DNA of 9,929 bases from Alphaproteobacteria bacterium (lineage in GTDB: Bacteria; Pseudomonadota; Alphaproteobacteria; Micavibrionales; Micavibrionaceae). The DNA is taken from assembly GCA_016763095.1 (NCBI GenBank), contig JAESUK010000200.1, positions 1 through 9,929 on the forward strand, given 5' to 3'. Shown one piece after another: positions 1 to 5,707 of the stretch (its first letter is position 1; each line of letters begins with the position of its first letter). The notes beneath the pieces were generated by a model that worked only from the letters and a program-made list of their open reading frames with translations, was not told where the DNA came from and searched no databases. Both the position numbers and the translations under genes were made by a program.

Positions 1-610
1 CTTCTGTATCATATTCATCATCTATTTCGCCGAGAACTTCTTCAATAATGTCCCCAATTGTGACTAGCCCATCAATTCCACCATATTCATCAACAACCAT
101 AACCATGTGTCGCCGTTCTCGACGCATAAGATGAACAAGGTCAAGAATAAGCATCGAGGGAGAAACAATAGGGGCTTCTCTAATGAGGGACTTGATATCC
201 CAAGAGTCACTCTTGGCAAGTTTTTTCAGAATATCCTTAATGTGGATTGTTCCAAGAATTTCATCTAGCGTTTCTTTGTAAACAGGAATACGGCTAAACT
301 GCTTCTCTGTAAGAAGTGCTAATAACTCCTTATTTGTAGAGGAAACTTCAATCGCAGAAATCTCTGCACGCGGGATCATAATGTCCGTAACATCAAGGTC
401 TTTAAGAGAGAGAACATTTGTAAGAAGAAGTGTCTCTTCGACGGCATCTTCTTCTGTTTTTCTCGCCCCAGACTCTTCAAGATAAGCGTCCACTGCTTCT
501 TTTAAGGACTCAGATGCTGTTGTCTGTTTTTCTCGTTTGAAGGGGTTCAAGAAAGATAGAAAGCCCGCTTTTTCTGTTTCTATATCTTCCGCTTTAATGT
601 CAGTTTTCAT
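1..610 (-). CDS. corC: CorC/HlyC-type CBS-pair protein (partial, C-terminus cut by window edge)
   Basis: The 203 codons visible from the ATG at 610 read leftward off the window. After a charged, non-membrane N-terminus (about residues 1-60), a CBS pair begins with DIMIPRAE (76-83), followed by FSRIPVY (105-111) and the family hallmark VVDEYGGIDGLVT (172-184), then an acidic GEIDDEY stretch (194-200). This is the soluble CorC/TlyC form: there is no DUF21 membrane domain ahead of the CBS pair. The small C-terminal CorC_HlyC domain must lie outside the window. Such proteins have been linked to magnesium/cobalt efflux and membrane association, but the molecular role is not settled. The start codon overlaps the ybeY stop as ATGA (607-610), implying translational coupling. 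In alphaproteobacteria this gene usually follows ybeY and often precedes lnt. Family assignment is very secure; function is less so. Confidence 0.93.
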   Translation of the reverse strand, partial: MKTDIKAEDIETEKAGFLSFLNPFKREKQTTASESLKEAVDAYLEESGARKTEEDAVEETLLLTNVLSLKDLDVTDIMIPRAEISAIEVSSTNKELLALLTEKQFSRIPVYKETLDEILGTIHIKDILKKLAKSDSWDIKSLIREAPIVSPSMLILDLVHLMRRERRHMVMVVDEYGGIDGLVTIGDIIEEVLGEIDDEYDTE

Positions 611-1050
611 GGGCTTATATCATAAGGGTTTTTAATGTTTAAACGAGAGAGAATTACAATTTCATGCGCTTCCATAACCTCAGCATCCTTATCCTTTACA
701 TGATCATAGCCCAAAAGATGTAGAAAACCATGGGTAATCATATGTATTGAATGATCTACATGGTTTTTTTTCTGGTCGCAACACTCTTTTTCAACGGTTT
801 CGTATGAAATGATAAGGTCGCCCACATACCCTTCTATATTCTCACAAGGAAAAGAAAGTACATTTGTCGCCTTATCTTTATCTCTATATGTAGAATTAAA
901 GATTTTAATTTCTTCATCATTCGTAAGAAGCAAGGAAAACCCTGCTTCTTTTTTAATCGTAAGATGGTCACGGATAGTTTTTACGACTAAATCAACATCA
1001 AGATTGATATCGTTCCATCGTGGATCATTGATGATTATATCAACACTCAT
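607..1050 (-). CDS. ybeY: Endoribonuclease YbeY (rRNA maturation factor)
   Basis: This 147-residue protein is of normal length for YbeY, a zinc-dependent single-strand endoribonuclease involved in 16S rRNA 3'-end maturation and 70S ribosome quality control. The signature HGFLHLLGYDH is present at residues 107-117, giving the three zinc-binding histidines H107, H111 and H117. The upstream block STYRDKDKATNVLSFP (53-68) contains the conserved arginine R56 and the usual VLSFP turn. The start is well fixed: its ATG shares one base with the phoH stop (TAATG, 1048-1052), and its own stop overlaps the corC start. It is therefore translated within the miaB-phoH-ybeY-corC unit. YbeZ (PhoH) is a known partner of YbeY in other bacteria, which fits the adjacency. 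No catalytic residue appears to be missing. Confidence 0.97.
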   Translation of the reverse strand: MSVDIIINDPRWNDINLDVDLVVKTIRDHLTIKKEAGFSLLLTNDEEIKIFNSTYRDKDKATNVLSFPCENIEGYVGDLIISYETVEKECCDQKKNHVDHSIHMITHGFLHLLGYDHVKDKDAEVMEAHEIVILSRLNIKNPYDISP

Positions 1051-1961
1051 TAGCGACTAATTTTCTTATGTTTATCATATGCGCGTAAAATCTTCGCAAC
1101 AAGCCTATGGCGAACAACATCATCTATTGTAAACTCGGTAAAAGATACATCGTCCATATTTTTAAGAATGGATATAGCTTCACTCAGTCCTGAAACTTGA
1201 CCAATAGGTAAGTCTGTTTGGTCTGGGTCGCCCGTGATAATCATTTTAGCGCGATCCCCCATACGACTGAGGAACATTTTCATTTGTGCCGATGTTGTAT
1301 TCTGCGCCTCATCAAGGATAACGCATGCATCGGAAAGTGTCCGTCCACGCATAAAAGCAAGGGGCGCAATTTCAATTTGTCCACTTTCTAACAACTTTTC
1401 AGTCTCTTCTTTTCCAAGAAAATCATATAAAGCGTCATAAATGGGGCTAAGATAGGGGTCAATTTTATCCTGCATATCGCCAGGTAAAAAACCAAGTTTT
1501 TCTCCCGCTTCAACCGCAGGGCGACAAAAGACCATGCGCTCAACCATCTTTGCTTCATATAAAGCAACGGCCTTGGCAACCGCCAAATATGTTTTACCCG
1601 TTCCTGCTGGTCCAACACCAAAAACCATATCTTTCTTATCAAGCGCATCTATATATGCAGCTTGACGCGGGCTTCGCGCTTCAATACTTTTCTTCTTAAC
1701 TTTAATTGCTTTACGGGGCGTGGTGTCTTTATCCATTTTATTGTCTTTCTCATTCAAAAAACGAAGTTCTGCATCAATGTTGGCAATAGAGATATGCCCC
1801 TTGCCATCTTCAAGTTTAGAGAGCAGGGCGCGCAGAATACTCTCTGCAACGGGCGCATCATTCCCATTAAGTGTAATGACATTTCCGCGATCGGAAATAC
1901 TTACATTCAGCTGTTTCTCAATGTAATTAAGATTCGCGTTATATTCACCAAAGAGAGCCAT
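1050..1961 (-). CDS. phoH: PhoH/YbeZ family ATPase (true start probably upstream of the first ATG)
   Basis: This is a PhoH-like P-loop ATPase of the YbeZ type, which works with YbeY in RNA metabolism. Counting from the ATG at 1961, Walker A is GPAGTGKT (117-124), followed by RPAVEAGEKLGFLPGD (147-162), MRGRTL (204-209) and the Walker B segment CVILDEAQNTT (213-223). An N-terminal KH-like region precedes the ATPase. The 303-residue version is probably short at the N-terminus. The frame continues upstream for 19 codons to the miaB stop, and the upstream residues (KITIELPDTHVA) resemble the ITLE-type strand that opens E. coli YbeZ. No ATG, GTG or TTG lies in that stretch, and nothing like a Shine-Dalgarno site precedes the ATG at 1961. 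An ATA codon at 2003-2001 sits 8 bases after AAAGG and would give 317 residues. The product call is secure; the start is not. Confidence 0.94.
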   Translation of the reverse strand: MALFGEYNANLNYIEKQLNVSISDRGNVITLNGNDAPVAESILRALLSKLEDGKGHISIANIDAELRFLNEKDNKMDKDTTPRKAIKVKKKSIEARSPRQAAYIDALDKKDMVFGVGPAGTGKTYLAVAKAVALYEAKMVERMVFCRPAVEAGEKLGFLPGDMQDKIDPYLSPIYDALYDFLGKEETEKLLESGQIEIAPLAFMRGRTLSDACVILDEAQNTTSAQMKMFLSRMGDRAKMIITGDPDQTDLPIGQVSGLSEAISILKNMDDVSFTEFTIDDVVRHRLVAKILRAYDKHKKISR

Positions 1962-2000
1962 GGCGACATGAGTATCAGGAAGTTCTATTGTAATTTTAGA

Positions 2001-2016
2001 TATAGCCGTAACCTTT
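2001..2016 (-). promoter_or_regulatory. Possible phoH ribosome binding site with a non-canonical AUA start
   Basis: On the minus strand AAAGG (2016-2012) is followed by an 8-base spacer and ATA (2003-2001), in frame with phoH. The site begins three bases after the miaB stop codon. The spacing is right for initiation and the codons that follow look like family sequence. AUA initiation is rare, however, so the assignment is inference; ACG (2009-2007) and ATT (1994-1992) are other rare-start possibilities. Confidence 0.35.
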
Positions 2017-2018
2017 AT

Positions 2019-3431
2019 TTAAGATGCTGCAGTTTTAAGATCTGATTCATATTCAGATACTACTATATCACCACTCAAAGAACTAGGTCGAGTTTCTTTA
2101 ACATGTACATCTACAATTTGACCAATTAGACGTTCATTTCCTTTAACGTGAATGGCATGAAAATACTCAGAACGTCCTTGTATAAATCCTTCAGTTTTTC
2201 CACCTTCTTTTCCCTTGCGATCAAAGAGCACAGGAATAGTTTTCCCCATAAACGTTTTGTTGTATTCATATTGCTGCTCACTTATCAGCGCTTGCAATTG
2301 TGTAAGGCGCTCTGACTTAACATCTTCGCGCACAAGGTTTTGCATCGCAGCGGCTGGTGTACCAGGGCGCGCAGAATATTTAAAAGAATAACAAGACGCA
2401 TAAACTATATCTCTAACCATCTGCATCGTATCTTCAAAGTCTTGGTCGCTCTCACCAGGAAAGCCCACAATAATGTCTGAAGACATAGCAAGATCAGGAC
2501 GCACTTTTTTAAGTCGTTCTATGATGTCTCTATAATGATTCCCTGTATGCTTACGATTCATCGCATCAAGAATTTTGTCGGATCCACTTTGAATTGGAAG
2601 ATGTAAGAAAGGCATAAGCTTCTTTATATCACCATGGGCCTGAATAAGACGATCATCCATATCACGTGGGTGTGAGGTAGTATAACGAATACGCTTAAGT
2701 CCATTAATCTCTGATAATGCATGTAGTAAATCAGGCAGGTCTGCCGTTCCGCCATCTAAACCAACCCCATGGAACGCATTCACGTTCTGACCAAGGACAT
2801 TAATCTCTAACGCACCATTATCAACAAGCTTATGTGCCTCATCAAGGATGGACTGAATCGTACGGGAATATTCTGCACCACGTGTATATGGAACAACACA
2901 GAACGTACAAAATTTATCACATCCTTCTTGAATAGATAAGAATGCCGCAGCACCCTGACTATTATGTTCATTTGGAAGAAGATCAAACTTACTCTCAATC
3001 GGAAACTCTGTGTCAATCATGCGCTTCTTCTTACGTGCGCCCGTCAATTTTGCCACCATTTCTGGAAGGCGGTGATATGTTTGCGGACCAAAAACAAGAT
3101 CAACATAAGGCGCGCGTTGAGTGATTATATCTCCCTCAGCTTGCGCCACACATCCAGCCACACCCATAATCACGCGCTCGCCAGTTTCTTCTTGGCGTTT
3201 TTCTTTATGGGGTTTAAGGCGCCCTAACTCTGAAAACAGCTTCTCAGTCGCTTTCTCACGGATATGACATGTATTAAGGACAATCATGTCAGCACCCTCA
3301 GGGGTATCCGTTAAAACATAGCCTAAAGGCATTAAAACATCAGAGATACGATGGCTGTCATATACGTTCATTTGACAACCCCACGTCTTAATATAGAGGT
3401 TTTTCATTTTTTCCTGTGTATTCTGCGCCAT
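2019..3431 (-). CDS. miaB: tRNA-2-methylthio-N6-(dimethylallyl)adenosine synthase MiaB
   Basis: MiaB is a radical-SAM methylthiotransferase that converts i6A37 to ms2i6A37 in tRNAs reading UNN codons. All iron-sulfur ligands are visible. The N-terminal UPF0004 domain has C19 (WGCQMN), C55 (NTCHIREKA) and C94 (AGCVAQAEG). The radical-SAM CxxxCxxC motif CDKFCTFC gives C171, C175 and C178. A TRAM domain occupies the C-terminus (about residues 385-460). The length of 470 is normal. The start is ambiguous: the ATG at 3431 has only a weak site, whereas the ATG at 3407 (MKNLYIKTWGCQMN) lies just behind AGGA and matches where E. coli MiaB begins, giving 462 residues. The gene is first in the minus-strand operon; its stop lies 57 bases before the first ATG of phoH and is in the same frame. 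It is divergent from the exported-protein gene. Confidence 0.97.
   Translation of the reverse strand: MAQNTQEKMKNLYIKTWGCQMNVYDSHRISDVLMPLGYVLTDTPEGADMIVLNTCHIREKATEKLFSELGRLKPHKEKRQEETGERVIMGVAGCVAQAEGDIITQRAPYVDLVFGPQTYHRLPEMVAKLTGARKKKRMIDTEFPIESKFDLLPNEHNSQGAAAFLSIQEGCDKFCTFCVVPYTRGAEYSRTIQSILDEAHKLVDNGALEINVLGQNVNAFHGVGLDGGTADLPDLLHALSEINGLKRIRYTTSHPRDMDDRLIQAHGDIKKLMPFLHLPIQSGSDKILDAMNRKHTGNHYRDIIERLKKVRPDLAMSSDIIVGFPGESDQDFEDTMQMVRDIVYASCYSFKYSARPGTPAAAMQNLVREDVKSERLTQLQALISEQQYEYNKTFMGKTIPVLFDRKGKEGGKTEGFIQGRSEYFHAIHVKGNERLIGQIVDVHVKETRPSSLSGDIVVSEYESDLKTAAS
3405..3415 (-). promoter_or_regulatory. Internal ribosome binding site supporting the shorter miaB start
   Basis: On the minus strand AGGA (3415-3412) is followed by four A residues and ATG (3407-3405). 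This is a better Shine-Dalgarno arrangement than the one in front of the ATG at 3431, and the protein it starts aligns directly with the usual MiaB N-terminus. I favour it as the main start. Confidence 0.5.
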
Positions 3432-3448
3432 AATGCTTTAAAATCCCT

Positions 3449-3477
3449 TTGACCTTATGAATAATGCGTGCTTTAAA
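3449..3477 (+). promoter_or_regulatory. Candidate sigma-70 promoter for the exported-protein gene
   Basis: TTGACC (3449-3454) is a 5/6 match to the -35 box. Exactly 17 bases separate it from TTTAAA (3472-3477), a 4/6 match to the -10 box. Transcription would begin near 3484, leaving a leader of about 48 bases before the ATG at 3532. It was called by eye and there is no experimental support. Confidence 0.4.
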
Positions 3478-3500
3478 CCACGTCAGCTTGAAAAAATCAA
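3472..3500 (-). promoter_or_regulatory. Candidate divergent promoter for the miaB operon sharing the same -10 hexamer
   Basis: Reading the minus strand, TTGATT (3500-3495, 4/6 to the -35 consensus) is followed by 17 bases and then the palindromic TTTAAA (3477-3472). If both promoters are real, the two polymerases would compete for one -10 box, and miaB and the exported-protein gene would be mutually exclusive at the level of initiation. Each box is individually weak, so this is a hypothesis. Confidence 0.3.
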
Positions 3501-3502
3501 GT
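3486..3502. other. Short inverted repeat in the miaB/exported-protein intergenic region
   Basis: CTTGA (3487-3491) and TCAAG (3497-3501) flank a five-A loop, extendable by a G-U pair. It lies in the predicted leader of the rightward gene and overlaps the -35 box of the leftward candidate promoter. It could be an operator half-site pair or a weak leader hairpin. The stem is short and AT-rich, so it may be chance. Confidence 0.25.
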
Positions 3503-3516
3503 TTTGTTCACCATTG

Positions 3517-3534
3517 AAAGGACCGCTATTAATG
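3517..3534 (+). promoter_or_regulatory. Ribosome binding site fixing the start of the exported protein
   Basis: AAAGGA (3517-3522), nine bases before ATG (3532-3534), selects this start over the earlier in-frame ATG at 3457. The signal peptide beginning directly at this methionine agrees with the choice. Confidence 0.6.
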
Positions 3535-4044
3535 CGTTTTATCTGTTTAACTCTGCTAACAATATTAATAACCAATACTGCCGTTGCAAGCACAAGCTGT
3601 TATACCATGGCCGAAGCCGAAGCCGAACAGGGCATCCGTATTCATAGTGAACTTATGGTCATCGGGCTTAACTGCCAACATATGTGGCCTAAAAAGAATG
3701 GACAAAACCTCTTTCAACAATACCGTCTATTTACAGCCGATCATGCCAATTTATTTTCCGGATATGACTCTGCATTGATCCGCTATTACACAAAAAATGG
3801 AAGCACAAGTAAGCAAGCAGAATCTAAGCTCAATAGAATAAGAACCGCCGTTGCCAACCGTATTTCAAATGATGCGGCAAAAATGCGCCCAGACCTTTTT
3901 TGCAGAACATATGCGCCACGTATTGAAAAAGCATCTATGATGCCAGAAACAAAAATAAGAAAATGGGCACAAACATTCTTTGATTCACATCCCGTTTCTC
4001 AGCCTCTGTGCTCAAAACGTAAAAAGTACATTACATCTCCATGA
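3532..4044 (+). CDS. Small exported protein of unknown function with four cysteines
   Basis: I do not recognise the family. The chosen start is the ATG at 3532, which has AAAGGA (3517-3522) nine bases upstream. An in-frame ATG at 3457 lies inside the candidate promoter and would place 25 charged residues before the signal peptide. From 3532 the 170-residue product opens with a typical Sec signal peptide: MRF, then a hydrophobic run, then TAVA|S, with predicted cleavage after residue 19. The mature part of about 150 residues is hydrophilic and probably helical. It has exactly four cysteines, C23, C48, C124 and C160, consistent with two disulfides in the periplasm. It ends in a basic tail (KRKK, 162-165). 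There is no lipobox and no further membrane segment. The block EAEQGIRIHSELMVIGLNC (30-48) is the most family-like part. It stands alone between a divergent operon and a hairpin, so context gives no function. Confidence 0.75.
   Translation: MRFICLTLLTILITNTAVASTSCYTMAEAEAEQGIRIHSELMVIGLNCQHMWPKKNGQNLFQQYRLFTADHANLFSGYDSALIRYYTKNGSTSKQAESKLNRIRTAVANRISNDAAKMRPDLFCRTYAPRIEKASMMPETKIRKWAQTFFDSHPVSQPLCSKRKKYITSP
3610..3627 (+). repeat. Three perfect GCCGAA hexamers inside the exported-protein gene
   Basis: GCCGAA is repeated three times without interruption, encoding AEAEAE at residues 27-32 of the preprotein, shortly after the signal-peptide cleavage site. The repeat unit is a multiple of three, so slippage would change length without shifting the frame. 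Confidence 0.8.
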
Positions 4045-4048
4045 CTTT

Positions 4049-4097
4049 AATCAAGGATTGTGAATAACATTCATCGATTCCATTGATTTTATAGTAT
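4049..4097 (+). terminator. Imperfect two-tier hairpin with T-rich tail after the exported-protein gene
   Basis: The outer stem AATCAAGGA (4049-4057) pairs with TCC-A-TTGATT (4079-4088) with one bulged A. The inner stem GTGAAT (4060-4065) pairs with ATTCAT (4069-4074) around an AAC loop, with one G-U pair. A T-rich run follows (tttatagtattttta). It begins five bases after the stop codon. It is less GC-rich than a classical intrinsic terminator. A TATAGT -10-like hexamer (4090-4095) lies in the tail and may belong to the next gene, but I found no matching -35. Confidence 0.35.
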
Positions 4098-4143
4098 TTT
4101 TAGCCAAAACTCCTTCGTATTCAGACACAAAGGGAACTTCTAT

Positions 4144-5613
4144 ATGTCCAAAGAAATTTGCCAAAGCGCAACGAAGAATATAGATCAAACAATTGATTGT
4201 AGTTTTGAAATTGGCGCAAATTGGCTAGAAAGCGTTGTTTTCTATTCTATCCCGCTCGATATGGGGGGCGATGTTCATAACCTACCTCTTATCCTTGTTT
4301 GGCTAGCGCTTGGATCGCTAGCGTTCACACTCTACTTCAAATTTATAAATTTTAGATTTTTCAAACATGCTATTCAGGTTGTCTCTGGTAAGTTCGACGA
4401 CAAAAAGCAAGTTGGAGAGATCAGTAGCTTTCAAGCATTAACAGCATCATTGTCAGGAACCGTTGGTTTAGGAAATATCGCGGGGGTCGCAATTGCCATC
4501 TCCGTCGGTGGTCCTGGGGCTGTATTTTGGATGATCATCATGGGCTTCTTGGGAATGTCTTCAAAATTTCTTGAAGTCGCGCTTGGTGTTAAATACAGGC
4601 AAGAGCCCAAAGAGGGCGAAGAAGTCTTTGGTGGACCGATGTACTACATTAAGCCCGCTTTTGATAAAATTAAGCTCTCAAAAGTCGGGACAATTATGTC
4701 CGTTCTTTTTGCCATATTATGTATTGGTGGTGCAATTGGTGGCGGTAACATGTTCCAAGCCAACCAAGCTTACCAACAAGTTCTAAACGTCACAGGTGGA
4801 GAAGAAAGCATTCTTCAAGATTACGGTTGGGTGTTTGGATTGTTTCTTGCGATTCTAACTGGAGTGGTAACCCTAGGTGGCGTAAAGGCAATCGGGAACG
4901 TCACTTCAAAGCTTATTCCGTTTATGGTTCTTCTTTATATAGGTGCAGGACTAATTGTTATCGTTATGAATATCGGCGCAATCCCTGATGCCTTGGCAAC
5001 TATTGTGCGCGAAGCCTTAACACCTGCCGCAGGTGTCGGAGCACTGATTGGGGCGTTGATCCAAGGGGTAAAGCGCGCATCATTTTCAAACGAGGCTGGT
5101 TTAGGTTCGGCTGCCATTATTTACGCAGCGGCAAGAACAGGATCACATATACAGCAGGGATTTGCAGGGATGCTAGGGCCGTTCATTGATACAATTGTCA
5201 TTTGTCTCATCACCGCACTTGTTATTGTTGTCACGGGTGAATACCAAAATACCGATGGACTTGCAGGGGTAGAATTGACCTCTCGTGCATTTGGACAGGA
5301 AATATCAATTTTCCCATATATTTTGGCCGTCTCTGTATTTCTCTTTGCTTACTCCACATTAATTACATGGTCGTACTATGGCGAGAAAGCCACCGCTTAT
5401 CTATTCGGAGACAGCAAGCATGTTTTAAACACCTTTAGAATTATCTTCCTCTGTTTTGTAATTGTAGGGTGTTCTCTTGAGCTCGGAAATGTTGTTAGGG
5501 TGTCAGAGGCCTTAATGTTTGTCATGGCAATACCAAACTTAATGGCTATGTATCTGTTAGCCCCAGAAATTAAAAAGGATTTAAAAGACTATATTTCTCA
5601 ATTGAGGGGATGA
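4144..5613 (+). CDS. Sodium:alanine/glycine symporter, AGCS family
   Basis: This is an inner-membrane secondary transporter of the alanine/glycine:cation symporter (AGCS, AgcS/AlsT-like) family, taking up small neutral amino acids with sodium. Family motifs are clear: SGTVGLGNIAGVA (104-116), GGPGA (122-126), GGPMYYI (163-169) and FSNEAGLGSA (314-323). Around ten hydrophobic segments follow one another from about residue 47 to 473. At 489 residues it is of usual length. The first 45 residues are hydrophilic to amphipathic and contain C6 and C19; they are probably a periplasmic N-terminal helix. The start is supported by AGGG (4131-4134), nine bases upstream of ATG. It appears monocistronic, flanked by hairpins on both sides. 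The exact substrate (alanine, glycine, glutamine) cannot be told from sequence alone. Confidence 0.94.
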   Translation: MSKEICQSATKNIDQTIDCSFEIGANWLESVVFYSIPLDMGGDVHNLPLILVWLALGSLAFTLYFKFINFRFFKHAIQVVSGKFDDKKQVGEISSFQALTASLSGTVGLGNIAGVAIAISVGGPGAVFWMIIMGFLGMSSKFLEVALGVKYRQEPKEGEEVFGGPMYYIKPAFDKIKLSKVGTIMSVLFAILCIGGAIGGGNMFQANQAYQQVLNVTGGEESILQDYGWVFGLFLAILTGVVTLGGVKAIGNVTSKLIPFMVLLYIGAGLIVIVMNIGAIPDALATIVREALTPAAGVGALIGALIQGVKRASFSNEAGLGSAAIIYAAARTGSHIQQGFAGMLGPFIDTIVICLITALVIVVTGEYQNTDGLAGVELTSRAFGQEISIFPYILAVSVFLFAYSTLITWSYYGEKATAYLFGDSKHVLNTFRIIFLCFVIVGCSLELGNVVRVSEALMFVMAIPNLMAMYLLAPEIKKDLKDYISQLRG

Positions 5614-5618
5614 CAAAA

Positions 5619-5651
5619 ACGTGGAGAGTGATAGTATCTTCACGTGATTTT
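5619..5651 (+). terminator. Probable intrinsic terminator after the AGCS symporter
   Basis: ACGTGGAGA (5619-5627) pairs with TCTTCACGT (5637-5645) through nine pairs, one of them G-U, around a nine-base loop, followed by GATTTT. It starts five bases after the stop codon. The A-run before the stem means it might also work weakly in reverse. The T-tract is short, hence moderate confidence. Confidence 0.5.
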
Positions 5652-5707
5652 GTATATTTACAGAATCAAGTCTAAATTGTTTAACGTGGTTTAATTAGAA
5701 GAGCATT

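Noticed and set aside
809..1060. Open frame on the plus strand opposite ybeY
   Set aside because: It is antisense to a well-conserved gene with all catalytic residues, and its translation has no recognisable domain or ribosome site.
1662..2045. Plus-strand open frame of about 127 codons opposite the phoH N-terminus
   Set aside because: It is cysteine- and phenylalanine-rich, low-complexity sequence typical of an antisense shadow; phoH homology explains the region.
3457..3531. Longer start for the exported protein at the ATG at 3457
   Set aside because: It lies between the candidate -35 and -10 boxes, lacks a good ribosome site and would bury the signal peptide behind 25 charged residues.
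4058..4095. Promoter for the AGCS symporter built from TTGTGA (4058) and TATAGT (4090)
   Set aside because: The spacer would be 26 bases, too long for sigma-70; only the -10-like hexamer is credible and it overlaps the hairpin tail.
4316..4323. Palindrome CGCTAGCG inside the symporter gene
   Set aside because: It is a single eight-base palindrome within a conserved coding region, with no second copy nearby that I noticed; probably chance codon use.
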